Shown here piece by piece: positions 10,015 through 18,264 of a stretch of 64,000 nucleotides of DNA. The DNA comes from Methylopila sp. Yamaguchi (GTDB taxonomy: Bacteria > Pseudomonadota > Alphaproteobacteria > Rhizobiales > Methylopilaceae), in NCBI RefSeq assembly GCF_002897035.1, contig NZ_BAUX01000010.1, positions 1-64,000 of the forward strand, in the 5' to 3' direction. Positions within the stretch are counted from its first letter, which is position 1. Each line of letters opens with the position of its first letter. The notes under the pieces are model-generated. The model saw only the letters and a list, made by a program, of their open reading frames with translations. It searched no databases and was not told the origin of the DNA. Both the position numbers and the translations under genes were made by a program.

Positions 10015-11496
10015 ATGCCGATCGAAGTCCTCATGCCGGCGTTGTCGCCGACCATGGAGGCGGGGAAGCTCGCCAAGTGGTTGAAGAAGGAAGGCGACGC
10101 CGTGAAGTCCGGCGACGTCATCGCGGAGATCGAGACCGACAAGGCGACCATGGAGGTCGAGGCGGTCGACGAGGGCGTGCTCGGCAAGATCCTCATCGCG
10201 GACGGTTCCGAGGACGTGAAGGTCAACACCCCGATCGCGCTGATCCTGGCGGACGGAGAAGACGAGAGCGCGCTGAAGAACGGCGCCTCGACTCCGGCTG
10301 GAGACGCGCAGCCGAAGCCCGACGCGGCGCCCGCTGCCGGCGAGCCGAAGACCGGCGGGGAGGCGGCCGCGAAACGCGCCGACGAAGGCGCAGCGAAAGA
10401 CGCGAGCGGCGGCAAGCAGCCGACAGGCGATGCGAAGGCCACGGGTTCGGCGGCGGCGAACCCGCCGGCGCCCGAGGTCCTGCCGGAACCCGACGTCCCT
10501 GAGGGCACCGAGATGGTGATGACCACCGTCCGGGACGCTCTGCGCGACGCGATGCTTGAGGAGATGCGCGCCGACGAGCGCGTGTTCCTGATGGGCGAGG
10601 AGGTCGCCGAGTACCAGGGCGCCTACAAGGTCAGCCAGGGGCTGCTCGAGGAGTTCGGCGCGGAGCGCGTGATCGACACGCCGATCACCGAGCACGGCTT
10701 CGCCGGCGTCGGCGTCGGCGCGGCGCTCGCCGGCCTCAAGCCCATCGTCGAGTTCATGACGTTCAACTTCGCGATGCAGGCGATCGACCAGATCATCAAC
10801 TCCGCCGCGAAGACCCTCTACATGTCCGGCGGCCAGATGGGCTGTTCGATCGTGTTCCGCGGCGCGAACGGCGCCGCCGCCCGGGTCGGCGCGCAGCACA
10901 GCCAGGACTACGCCGCCTGGTACTCGAACGTGCCGGGCCTCACCGTGCTCGCCCCCTACACCGCGGCCGACGCCAAGGGCCTGCTCAAGGCCGCGATCCG
11001 GGACAACAACACGGTCATCTTCCTCGAGAACGAGATCCTCTACGGCCAGCAGTTCCCGGTGCCGAAGCTCGACGACTACGTCGTGCCGATCGGCAAGGCC
11101 AAGATCGCGCGACCGGGCAAGGACGTGACCATCGTCGCCTGGTCGATCGGAATGACCTACGCCCTGAAGGCCGCGGAAGAACTCGCCAAGGACGGCGTCG
11201 ACGCCGAGGTGATCGATCTGCGCACCATCCGTCCGATGGACACGGACACGATCATCGAGTCGGTCAAGAAGACCGGGCGGCTCGTGACCGTCGAGGAGGG
11301 GTGGGCGCAGTCCGGCGTCGGCGCCGAGATTTCGGCGCGCGTCATGGAGCGCGCCTTCGACTGGCTCGACGCCCCCGTGACCCGCGTTTCAGGCAAAGAT
11401 GTGCCGATGCCCTACGCCGCGAACCTCGAGAAGCTCGCGCTGCCGAGCGTCGCCGAGGTCGTCGAGGCGGCCAAGGCGGTGTGCTACCGGACGTGA
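10015..11496 (+). CDS. pdhB: Pyruvate dehydrogenase E1 beta subunit with N-terminal lipoyl domain
   Basis: A 493-residue protein in three parts: a lipoyl domain (1-80, lipoyl-lysine K43 in [11 protein letters not shown]), a flexible Ala/Pro/Lys-rich linker (about 85-160), and the E1-beta transketolase-like domain (about 165-493, starting near [20 protein letters not shown]). A lipoylated E1-beta is typical of alphaproteobacterial PDH. The lipoyl domain is close to that of PdhC at both DNA and protein level. The 83-base gap after pdhA holds a small GC-rich hairpin (9961-9980). Confidence 0.96.
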   Translation: MPIEVLMPALSPTMEAGKLAKWLKKEGDAVKSGDVIAEIETDKATMEVEAVDEGVLGKILIADGSEDVKVNTPIALILADGEDESALKNGASTPAGDAQPKPDAAPAAGEPKTGGEAAAKRADEGAAKDASGGKQPTGDAKATGSAAANPPAPEVLPEPDVPEGTEMVMTTVRDALRDAMLEEMRADERVFLMGEEVAEYQGAYKVSQGLLEEFGAERVIDTPITEHGFAGVGVGAALAGLKPIVEFMTFNFAMQAIDQIINSAAKTLYMSGGQMGCSIVFRGANGAAARVGAQHSQDYAAWYSNVPGLTVLAPYTAADAKGLLKAAIRDNNTVIFLENEILYGQQFPVPKLDDYVVPIGKAKIARPGKDVTIVAWSIGMTYALKAAEELAKDGVDAEVIDLRTIRPMDTDTIIESVKKTGRLVTVEEGWAQSGVGAEISARVMERAFDWLDAPVTRVSGKDVPMPYAANLEKLALPSVAEVVEAAKAVCYRT

Positions 11497-11506
11497 GGAG
11501 ACGCAG

Positions 11507-11674
11507 ATGCTCGGACGTATCCTGAAGACGGTCGCGAACGAGTTTCTGCGTAACCGCGCCCAGCGCGCCGGCTCGGGGCCCCGGCGGCTGCCCCCGACCT
11601 CCTTGCGCGAGGCCCAGAGCCGGGTGGTCCATCATGTGGTCCGCACGGTGCTGAACAGGTTCATGAGGCGATGA
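11507..11674 (+). CDS. Small basic hypothetical protein in the PDH operon
   Basis: A 55-residue reading frame starting 10 bases after the pdhB stop, with GAGGAG as a good ribosome binding site just before the ATG. The product is strongly basic (many Arg, LRNRAQRAG and TVLNRFMRR) with two amphipathic stretches. I do not recognise a family. Support comes from the ribosome binding site, the tight spacing, and the next gene starting 4 bases after its stop. It may be a real small protein or only part of the spacer acquired with the Uma2 gene. Confidence 0.45.
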   Translation: MLGRILKTVANEFLRNRAQRAGSGPRRLPPTSLREAQSRVVHHVVRTVLNRFMRR

Positions 11675-11678
11675 CCGC

Positions 11679-12281
11679 ATGAGCGCCGATCCGGCTCTTC
11701 GCCGCGCAACTTACGCCGATCTGGAGGCTGTCCCGCCGCATCGCGTGGCGGAAATCATCAATGGCCGCTTGGAGACGCACCCGCGGCCGAGGCCGACCCA
11801 CGGCGCCGCGGCCTTGCGCCTGGGCGCGAAGCTCGGCGAGCCGTTCGATTTCGGCGACGGAGGTCACGGAGGCTGGATTTTCATCATGGAGCCCGAGCTT
11901 CATTTCGGAACTGACGTGGTGGTTCCCGATCTGGCCGGCTGGCGCCGTGAACGGCTGCCGGTCGAACCGAAGACCCCCTACCTTGAGATCGCGCCCGATT
12001 GGGCCTGCGAAATCCTGTCTCCGCCGACCGAGCGGCTCGATCGTGGCCCGAAGCGCCGGATCTACGCCGACGCCGGCGTCGGCCATCTCTGGCTTCTCGA
12101 CCCCACCGTCCGATTGCTCGAAGTCTTCGGCAACGTAGCGGGCCAATGGTTGCTGCTCGCGACCGCCGAGCCGGGCGAAGAGGTCCGCGCGGCCCCCTTC
12201 GACGCCGTGGGTTTCCCGCTCGACGCGCTGTTTCCGTTCGACGCGCCTTCTCCCGATACGAAGCCTTCCGAAGAGGCCTGA
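11679..12281 (+). CDS. Uma2 family (DUF820) putative PD-(D/E)XK endonuclease
   Basis: A 200-residue protein of the Uma2/DUF820 family, which has a restriction-endonuclease-like fold and is most abundant in cyanobacteria, often in many copies with unknown targets. Visible core residues are P83-D84 (VVPDLAGW), E111 in CEILSPPTE, K125 in GPKRRIYAD, and GVGHLWLLD. The nuclease centre therefore looks intact. It sits between pdhB and pdhC, 4 bases after the preceding ORF and 4 bases before pdhC, so it must be transcribed with PDH. Nothing in it suggests a role in PDH; acquisition by transfer is the likely reason. Confidence 0.85.
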   Translation: MSADPALRRATYADLEAVPPHRVAEIINGRLETHPRPRPTHGAAALRLGAKLGEPFDFGDGGHGGWIFIMEPELHFGTDVVVPDLAGWRRERLPVEPKTPYLEIAPDWACEILSPPTERLDRGPKRRIYADAGVGHLWLLDPTVRLLEVFGNVAGQWLLLATAEPGEEVRAAPFDAVGFPLDALFPFDAPSPDTKPSEEA

Positions 12282-12285
12282 ACCG

Positions 12286-13680
12286 ATGCCGACCAACATC
12301 CTGATGCCCGCGCTGTCGCCGACGATGGAGAAGGGCAACCTCGCCAAGTGGCTCGTGAAGGAGGGCGACGCGGTCAAGTCCGGCGACGTGATCGCCGAGA
12401 TCGAGACCGACAAGGCGACCATGGAGGTCGAGGCCGTCGACGAGGGCACCGTTGGAAAGATCGTGGTGCCGGAAGGCACGTCCGACGTCCCGGTCAACGA
12501 ATTGATTGCGGTCCTCCTGGAGGAGGGCGAAGACGCCAGCGCTCTGGACGGGGCCTCGAAGCCGCAGGCGAAGGCCGCGCCGGAGCCGGCCAAATCCGAA
12601 GCGCCGACGTCCGACGCGGCCCCGCGCCCGAGCGAAGCGGCGCACGACGACGCTCCGAAATCCGAGAGCAAGGCGGAGGCGCCGAAGGCGGCCGCGAACG
12701 GTCATGACAAGGGCGAACGCGTGTTCGCCTCGCCGCTCGCGCGGCGGCTCGCCAAGGAAGCGGGCGTCGACCTGAAGGCGATCTCCGGATCAGGCCCGCA
12801 CGGCCGCGTGGTGAAGGCCGACGTGGAGCAGGCCAAGGCCTCCGGGGGTGCGAAGGCCGCCAGCGAAGCGAAGACGCCGTCTTCGGACGCCAACGCGCCG
12901 GAGGCGGCGCCCGCCGTCAAGGCCCCGACGCCCACCGGCGCCTCCGACGAGGCGATCAAGAAGCTTTTCGCACCGGGCTCTTATGAGGAGATCCCGCACG
13001 ACGGCATGCGCAAGACCATCGCGCGCCGCATGACCGAAGCCCGCCAGACGGTGCCGACGTTCTATCTCACGGTCGACTGTGAGATCGACGCGCTGCTGGC
13101 CCTCCGGGAGCAGATCAACGCTTCCGCTCCGGAGAAGGATGGCAAGGCCGCCTGGAAGGTCTCCGTGAACGACATGGTGATCAAGGCGCTCGGCGTGGCG
13201 CTGGCGCAGGTGCCGGACGCCAATGTGAGCTGGACCGAGGGCGCCATGCTGAGACACAAGCACGCCGACGTCGGCGTCGCAGTGGCGCTGCCGAACAACG
13301 GCCTGATCACGCCGATCATTCGCGCGGTCGAGACCAAGACGCTGTCGGTGATCGCGAAGGAGATGAAGGACTTCGCCCAGCGGGCGAAGGACCGCAAGCT
13401 GAAGCCTGAGGAGTATCAGGGCGGCACCAGCGCGGTGTCGAACCTCGGCATGTTCGGGATCAAGGACTTCACCGCGGTGATCAACCCGCCGCACTCGACC
13501 ATCCTGGCGGTCGGCGGCGGCGAGAAGCGCGCGGTGGTCAAGGGCGGCGAGATCAAGATCGCGACCGTCATGAGCCTCACGCTGTCCTGCGACCACCGCT
13601 CCGTCGACGGCGCGCTCGGCGCGACGCTGATCTCCGCTATCAAGCGGCTGATCGAGAAGCCCATGGGGCTTTTAGTCTAG
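12286..13680 (+). CDS. pdhC: Dihydrolipoamide acetyltransferase (PDH E2)
   Basis: The core of the PDH complex, transferring acetyl groups from lipoamide to CoA. The protein is 464 residues: lipoyl domain 1-80 (K43), Ala/Pro/Lys linker, peripheral subunit-binding domain around 143-180 (RVFASPLARRLAKEAGV), second linker, and the catalytic domain from about 235. The active-site motif DHRSVDGALGA is close to the C-terminus. One lipoyl domain here plus one on PdhB gives the usual alphaproteobacterial complex. It starts 4 bases after the Uma2 gene. Confidence 0.97.
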   Translation: MPTNILMPALSPTMEKGNLAKWLVKEGDAVKSGDVIAEIETDKATMEVEAVDEGTVGKIVVPEGTSDVPVNELIAVLLEEGEDASALDGASKPQAKAAPEPAKSEAPTSDAAPRPSEAAHDDAPKSESKAEAPKAAANGHDKGERVFASPLARRLAKEAGVDLKAISGSGPHGRVVKADVEQAKASGGAKAASEAKTPSSDANAPEAAPAVKAPTPTGASDEAIKKLFAPGSYEEIPHDGMRKTIARRMTEARQTVPTFYLTVDCEIDALLALREQINASAPEKDGKAAWKVSVNDMVIKALGVALAQVPDANVSWTEGAMLRHKHADVGVAVALPNNGLITPIIRAVETKTLSVIAKEMKDFAQRAKDRKLKPEEYQGGTSAVSNLGMFGIKDFTAVINPPHSTILAVGGGEKRAVVKGGEIKIATVMSLTLSCDHRSVDGALGATLISAIKRLIEKPMGLLV

Positions 13681-13682
13681 CC

Positions 13683-14063
13683 ATGCCCCTGGTTCGCGTT
13701 TCTCTCCTGAAGGGCCGCAGCGCGGCCGCCAAGCGCGCGATCGCCGATGGGGTTTATGACGCCCTGCGCGCGGTGTTCTCAGTCCCGGAAGACGACAAGT
13801 TCGTCGTGTTTCACGAGCACGACGCCGACGGGTTCATCTTCGAGCCGAGCTATCTCGGCGTCGCGCATGACGACGGCCTCGTGATCCTCCAGATCGCGAT
13901 CAGCGACGGGCGCACGGTCGAGCTGAAGCAGGCGTTCTATCGCAGCGTCGTCGAGCGGCTTCAGGCGGACCCGGGCGTCGAGCCGCGCAACGTCTTCATC
14001 AACCTGATCGAGGTCAGGAAAGAAAACTGGTCGTTCGGCGACGGCGTCGCTCAGTACGTCTGA
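13683..14063 (+). CDS. Tautomerase-family protein (malonate semialdehyde decarboxylase-like)
   Basis: A 126-residue protein starting 2 bases after the pdhC stop. After Met removal it begins with Pro (MPLVRVS), the catalytic base of the tautomerase superfamily. The C-terminal part VFINLIEVRKENWSFG is like the larger Tautomerase_2/MSAD branch rather than the 60-residue 4-oxalocrotonate tautomerases. The substrate is unknown. Its place between pdhC and lpdA suggests coexpression with pyruvate oxidation, perhaps as a side-product or aldehyde-handling enzyme; this is inference. Confidence 0.82.
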   Translation: MPLVRVSLLKGRSAAAKRAIADGVYDALRAVFSVPEDDKFVVFHEHDADGFIFEPSYLGVAHDDGLVILQIAISDGRTVELKQAFYRSVVERLQADPGVEPRNVFINLIEVRKENWSFGDGVAQYV

Positions 14064-14080
14064 CCACTAAGGGGAACCCC

Positions 14081-15520
14081 ATGGCCGACACCTACGACGT
14101 CCTCATCATCGGCGGCGGTCCCGGCGGCTACGTGACGGCGATCCGCGCGGCGCAGCTCGGCTTCAAGACGGCCGTGGTCGAGCGTGAGCATCTCGGCGGC
14201 ATCTGCCTGAACTGGGGCTGCATCCCGACCAAGGCGCTGCTGCGGTCGGCCGAAGTGTTCCACTACATGGAGCACGCCAAGGACTACGGCCTCTCGGCCG
14301 AGAAGGTCGGCTTCGACATGGCGGCCGTCGTGAAGCGCTCACGCGGGGTCTCGTCGCAGCTCAACGGCGGCGTCGGCTACCTGCTGAAGAAGAACAAGGT
14401 CGACGTGATCTGGGGCGAGGCGACGCTGACCAAGCCCGGCGAGGTCAAGGTCGTCGCGCCGAAGAAGTCCGTGCAGGGTCCGCCCGCGCCGGCCCCAAAG
14501 GGCGCGCTGGGGGAGGGAACCTACGCCGCCAAGAACGTCATCGTCGCCACCGGCGCGCGGCCGCGGGTGCTGCCGGGCCTCGAGCCTGACAAGAAGCTCG
14601 TCTGGACCTACTTCGAGGCCATGGTCCCCGAAGCCATGCCCAAGTCCCTGCTGGTCGTGGGCTCAGGCGCGATCGGCATCGAATTCGCGAGCTTCTACCG
14701 CACCATGGGCGCCGAGGTGACCGTGGTCGAGGTGCTGCCGCAGATCCTGCCCGTCGAGGACGAGGAGATCGCGGCCCACGCAAGGAAGCGCTTTGAAAAG
14801 CAGGGCATCCGCATTCTCACCGGGGCCAAGGTGACCAAGCTCGACAAGAGCGCGAACGACGTCACCGCGACCGTGGAGCTCGGCGACGGCAAGACCGAGA
14901 CGATCAAGGTCGATCGTGTCATCTCGGCCGTCGGCGTCGTCGGCAACATCGAGAACCTCGGGCTTGAGGCGCTCGGGGTGAAGACCGATCGCGGCTGCGT
15001 CGTGACGGACGGCCTCGGCCGCACCAACGTGAAGGGCGTCTACGCCATTGGCGACGTCGCCGGTCCGCCTATGCTCGCGCACAAGGCCGAGCATGAGGGC
15101 GTCATCTGCGTTGAGGGCATCAAGGGTCTGCACCCTCACGAGATGGACAAGGCGAAGATCCCCGGCTGCACCTATTGTCAGCCGCAGATCGCCTCGGTGG
15201 GCGTCACGGAGAAGAAGGCCAAGGAGCAGGGCCGTAAGGTCAGAGTCGGCCGCTTCCCGTTCAACGGCAACGGCAAGGCGATCGCGCTGGGCGAGCCGGA
15301 AGGTCTGGTCAAGACCATCTTCGACGCGGAGACGGGCGAACTCATCGGAGCGCACATGGTGGGCGCCGAGGTGACCGAGCTGATCCAGGGCTTCGTGGTC
15401 GCCATGAACCTCGAGACCACCGAAGAAGAGCTGATGCATGCGGTCTTCCCGCACCCCACGCTCTCGGAAATGATGCACGAGAGCGTGCTCGACGCCTATG
15501 GCCGCGTCATTCACACGTGA
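14081..15520 (+). CDS. lpdA: Dihydrolipoamide dehydrogenase (E3)
   Basis: A flavoprotein that reoxidises dihydrolipoamide with NAD+. It has 479 residues with the FAD-binding GGGPGGYVTAIRAAQLG at the N-terminus, the redox disulfide in GGICLNWGCIPTKALL, an NAD-binding VVGSGAIGIEFASFY, a second FAD motif ending in YAIGDVAGPPMLAHKAEHEG, and the dimer-interface HPTLSEMMHE near the C-terminus. GGGG before the ATG at 14081 serves as ribosome binding site. It is the last enzyme of the PDH operon. Confidence 0.97.
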   Translation: MADTYDVLIIGGGPGGYVTAIRAAQLGFKTAVVEREHLGGICLNWGCIPTKALLRSAEVFHYMEHAKDYGLSAEKVGFDMAAVVKRSRGVSSQLNGGVGYLLKKNKVDVIWGEATLTKPGEVKVVAPKKSVQGPPAPAPKGALGEGTYAAKNVIVATGARPRVLPGLEPDKKLVWTYFEAMVPEAMPKSLLVVGSGAIGIEFASFYRTMGAEVTVVEVLPQILPVEDEEIAAHARKRFEKQGIRILTGAKVTKLDKSANDVTATVELGDGKTETIKVDRVISAVGVVGNIENLGLEALGVKTDRGCVVTDGLGRTNVKGVYAIGDVAGPPMLAHKAEHEGVICVEGIKGLHPHEMDKAKIPGCTYCQPQIASVGVTEKKAKEQGRKVRVGRFPFNGNGKAIALGEPEGLVKTIFDAETGELIGAHMVGAEVTELIQGFVVAMNLETTEEELMHAVFPHPTLSEMMHESVLDAYGRVIHT

Positions 15521-15570
15521 GGGCGGAGTGAATTTTTTCCCGAGCCCGGAACGAGGAACCGCCTCCGAGG

Positions 15571-15593
15571 TTTATGTCCCGTCGGGACATAAA
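15571..15593. promoter_or_regulatory. Perfect 23-bp palindrome upstream of GlsB-like gene (candidate operator)
   Basis: Eleven bases TTTATGTCCCG are followed by one T and then the exact inverse CGGGACATAAA. A single-base centre leaves no room for an RNA hairpin loop, so a dimeric DNA-binding protein site is the more natural reading. It directly abuts the ribosome binding site GGGAG (15594-15598) of the gene starting at 15607, where a bound repressor would block transcription or translation. The regulator is unknown. Confidence 0.5.
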
Positions 15594-15606
15594 GGGAGTG
15601 CTGTCC

Positions 15607-15867
15607 ATGGAAGGCGTCGGCTGGCTTATGGCGATCATTCTCGGCGCGATCGCCGGGTGGATCGCCGAGCAGATCATGAAATCGGACATGGGTCTGCTCA
15701 TGAACATTATCCTCGGCATCGTCGGGGCTCTGGTCATGAACGCGATCCTCAAGGCTGTCGGCGTGATCCCGCCGGGCGGCTGGATCTGGCAATGCATCGT
15801 GGCGGTCGCGGGCGCGTGCCTGCTGATCTTCCTCTGGCGCCTCATCGCGGGCCGTCGCACGGTCTAG
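15607..15867 (+). CDS. GlsB/YeaQ/YmgE family stress-response membrane protein
   Basis: An 86-residue inner-membrane protein with three hydrophobic segments rich in Gly and Ile (WLMAIILGAIAGWIAEQIM, GLLMNIILGIVGALVMNAIL, and a C-terminal helix). This is the pattern of the transglycosylase-associated/YeaQ family, often induced in stress. The ATG at 15607 is chosen over an in-frame ATG at 15574 because GGGAG lies 8 bases upstream and the longer form would place the palindrome inside the coding region. It stands between lpdA and a terminator. Confidence 0.82.
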   Translation: MEGVGWLMAIILGAIAGWIAEQIMKSDMGLLMNIILGIVGALVMNAILKAVGVIPPGGWIWQCIVAVAGACLLIFLWRLIAGRRTV

Positions 15868-15945
15868 TTCTGCGCGGCGCGCTCCTCGGCCATGCGGAGC
15901 CGGGCGCGCGGATCGACGGCGAAGGCGTCTTCGCCTAAGTTTTGA

Positions 15946-15979
15946 GGAGAGCGGGCTCGCGTCCGCTCTCCTTTTTGTT
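15946..15979 (+). terminator. Rho-independent terminator
   Basis: A 9-bp stem GGAGAGCGG / CCGCTCTCC (15946-15954 with 15963-15971) with an 8-base loop is followed by TTTTTGTTT. It would end the PDH/GlsB transcript just before lipA, so lipA needs its own promoter or read-through. Confidence 0.85.
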
Positions 15980-16025
15980 TGCCGCGAGGGTTCTCGCGAC
16001 GGAAACGGAAAGACGACACGCTCCC

Positions 16026-17009
16026 ATGGTCACGGTCCTCGATCGCACGACCGGCCCCGTCCGGCCGCGCCACCCCGAAAAGGCGCGCCGGCCCGAGACC
16101 GAACAGCTCAAGAAGCCGGATTGGATCCGCGTGCGCGCGCCGGGGTCGCCGGTCTGGCGCGAGACGCAGGAGATCGTGCGCTCCAACAAACTCGTCACCG
16201 TCTGCGAGGAGGCCGGCTGCCCGAACATCGGCGAGTGCTGGTCGAAGAAGCACGCGACCTTCATGATCCTCGGCGACACCTGCACGCGCGCCTGCGCCTT
16301 CTGCAACGTCCGAACCGGCATGCCCGAGGCGGTCGACGGCGGCGAGCCGCAGCGGGTTGCGGAGGCTGTCGCAAAGCTCGGCCTGCACCATGTGGTCATC
16401 ACCTCTGTCGACCGTGACGACCTGGCCGACGGCGGCGCAAGGCATTTTGCGGACGTCATCGGCGCCATTCGGCGGTCGAGCCCGGGCACCACGATCGAGG
16501 TGCTGACGCCCGACTTCCTCCGGAAGCCGGGCGCGCTGGAGATCGTCGTCGAGGCGCGGCCCGACGTGTTCAACCACAACCTCGAATGCGTGCCGTCGCT
16601 CTATCTCACCGTCCGTCCCGGCGCCCGCTACTTCCACTCCATCCGCTTGCTCCAGCGGGTGAAGGAGTTGGACCCCTCGATGTTCACGAAATCCGGCATC
16701 ATGGTCGGGCTGGGCGAGGAGCGGAACGAGGTGCTGCAGCTGATGGACGACCTGCGCACCGCCGAGGTCGACTTCCTGACGATCGGCCAGTACCTGCAGC
16801 CGACCAAGCGCCACCACGCCATCGCCCGCTTCGTCACGCCGGACGAGTTCAAATCCTACGAGACCATCGCCTACGCCAAAGGCTTTCTGATGGTGTCGTC
16901 GAGCCCGCTCACCCGCTCGTCGCATCACGCCGGCGAAGATTTTGCGCAGATGGTGGCGAACCGCGCGGCCAAGCTCGGCGCAAAGCCTGCGGCCGTCGCG
17001 GCGGAGTAG
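16026..17009 (+). CDS. lipA: Lipoyl synthase
   Basis: A radical-SAM enzyme inserting two sulfurs into protein-bound octanoyl chains; its products include the lipoyl domains of PdhB and PdhC next door. It has 327 residues. The auxiliary cluster cysteines are C60, C65 and C71 ([13 protein letters not shown]); the radical-SAM cysteines are C86, C90 and C93 (CTRACAFC). The family C-terminus ([15 protein letters not shown]) is present. The start at 16026 ([10 protein letters not shown]) is used because the upstream in-frame region overlaps the terminator. Confidence 0.97.
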   Translation: MVTVLDRTTGPVRPRHPEKARRPETEQLKKPDWIRVRAPGSPVWRETQEIVRSNKLVTVCEEAGCPNIGECWSKKHATFMILGDTCTRACAFCNVRTGMPEAVDGGEPQRVAEAVAKLGLHHVVITSVDRDDLADGGARHFADVIGAIRRSSPGTTIEVLTPDFLRKPGALEIVVEARPDVFNHNLECVPSLYLTVRPGARYFHSIRLLQRVKELDPSMFTKSGIMVGLGEERNEVLQLMDDLRTAEVDFLTIGQYLQPTKRHHAIARFVTPDEFKSYETIAYAKGFLMVSSSPLTRSSHHAGEDFAQMVANRAAKLGAKPAAVAAE

Positions 17010-17373
17010 TGCCTTTCCGCCCGGTTGTTTGCTTGAGAGCCGTTCGAGCCGAACACTGCGTTTGCGACGGCGCGAGCGTCCCGCTTGATCAAGAGCAGGC
17101 AAGGCTAGGCGCCGTCATGGTCCGTCTTGACCGGACAATCCACGTCCGATGTCGAGTTTTAAGCTCTCGTCATTCCCCGGTTCATCGGGGAATCCAGGCC
17201 GGATCGTCAAGTACGAGCGGGGCAGGGCTGGATGCCCCGGATAAACCGGGGCATGACGCGCGAGGCATCAGGCGGGGTCATATTCCAGACAAGCGCTGAG
17301 GCCCGTTGCCGCTCCGGATCCGAGCTTCAGGCCGTTACATGAGGGCCATGTTCCCAGCCGGATGGAGGCAGCC
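17010..17373. other. 364-base intergenic region without a gene
   Basis: Between the convergent lipA and the alpha/beta hydrolase there is no credible reading frame. The region is largely filled by the palindromic repeat elements at 17113-17258; the remainder shows nothing recognisable. No T-tract terminator was seen, so the palindromes may also serve to end both transcripts. Confidence 0.6.
17113..17258. repeat. Compound palindromic repeat element
   Basis: Two adjoining parts. Bases 17113-17166 match the reverse complement of 32805-32858 over 54 bases with about 6-9 mismatches, all in intergenic DNA. Bases 17171-17258 carry two hairpins in inverted arrangement, ATTCCCCG/CGGGGAAT (17172-17193) and TGCCCCGG/CCGGGGCA (17233-17253). 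This looks like a family of short dispersed palindromic elements. Confidence 0.7.
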
Positions 17374-18069
17374 TTACGCCGCGTCCTCGCCCGTGCCGGG
17401 CTCCGCTGGGGGCGCCGCGGCTTCTCCGATCGGTCCGAGGCGCTTGTCGAGGTAGGCGTTCACCTCGGTGAGCAGCTCCTCGGTGCGATTCTCGAAGAAA
17501 TGGTTGGCGCCCGGGATGATCGACTGATCGATCACGATGCCCTTCTGCGTCTTCAGCTTCTCGATGAGCGTCTGGACGTCCTTCATCGGCGCCACGCGGT
17601 CCTGGTCGCCGTGCACGAACAGGCCGGAGGAGGGGCAGGGCGCAAGGAAGGAGAAGTCGAAGCGGTTCGCAGGCGGGGCGACGGAGATGAACCCTTCGAC
17701 CTCTGGGCGGCGCATCAGCAACTGCATGCCGATCCAGGCTCCGAAGGAGACGCCGGCGATCCAGCAGGCGCGGGCGTCGGGATTAAGAGCCTGCGCCCAG
17801 TCGAGCGCGGAGGCGGCGTCCGACAGCTCGCCCGAGCCGTGATCGAAGCTGCCCTGGCTGCGGCCGACGCCCCGGAAGTTGAAGCGCAGCACCGAAAAGC
17901 CGCGGTTCAGGAAGGCGTAATAGAGGTTGTACACGATCTGGTTGTTCATCGTGCCCCCGAACTGCGGGTGCGGGTGCAGGATGAGCGCGATCGGAGCCCG
18001 CCGCTTCTTGGCCGGGTGGTAGCGGCCTTCGATGCGGCCGGCCGGTCCGTTGAAGATCACCTCGGGCAT
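17374..18069 (-). CDS. Alpha/beta hydrolase (dienelactone hydrolase-like)
   Basis: A 231-residue cytosolic serine hydrolase. It has the oxyanion strand ALILHPHPQFGGTMNN, nucleophile elbow GVSFGAW, an acid-bearing FVHGDQDRVAP and the histidine in PGANHFF. The HPHPxxGGxMxN pattern is typical of a conserved subfamily often found next to suf genes in alphaproteobacteria. The substrate is unknown. It is divergent from the cysteine desulfurase at 18265 across about 195 bases. Confidence 0.85.
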   Translation of the reverse strand: MPEVIFNGPAGRIEGRYHPAKKRRAPIALILHPHPQFGGTMNNQIVYNLYYAFLNRGFSVLRFNFRGVGRSQGSFDHGSGELSDAASALDWAQALNPDARACWIAGVSFGAWIGMQLLMRRPEVEGFISVAPPANRFDFSFLAPCPSSGLFVHGDQDRVAPMKDVQTLIEKLKTQKGIVIDQSIIPGANHFFENRTEELLTEVNAYLDKRLGPIGEAAAPPAEPGTGEDAA

Positions 18070-18264
18070 AGATGTGTCCTTGAAAAACGGAGCGCGGCCG
18101 CTCCCTCATTCGCGAAACGCGGCGCAAGGCTGCGTCAGCGGCCATGGCCGCGAGGCCGCCTTGCATATAGGAAGCGCTGTCTCTAGCACGAATGATCCGG
18201 CGGAATGCAAGGCTTGCGCATCCGCTCAGCCTGTGCGGCCCGGCGAAGACGATCGGAGGCCCCG

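Noticed and set aside
15555-15583. EcfG-type promoter (GGAAC ... CGTC) before the GlsB-like gene
   Set aside because: The gap is 20 bases instead of the 16-17 needed, and CGTT is not present.
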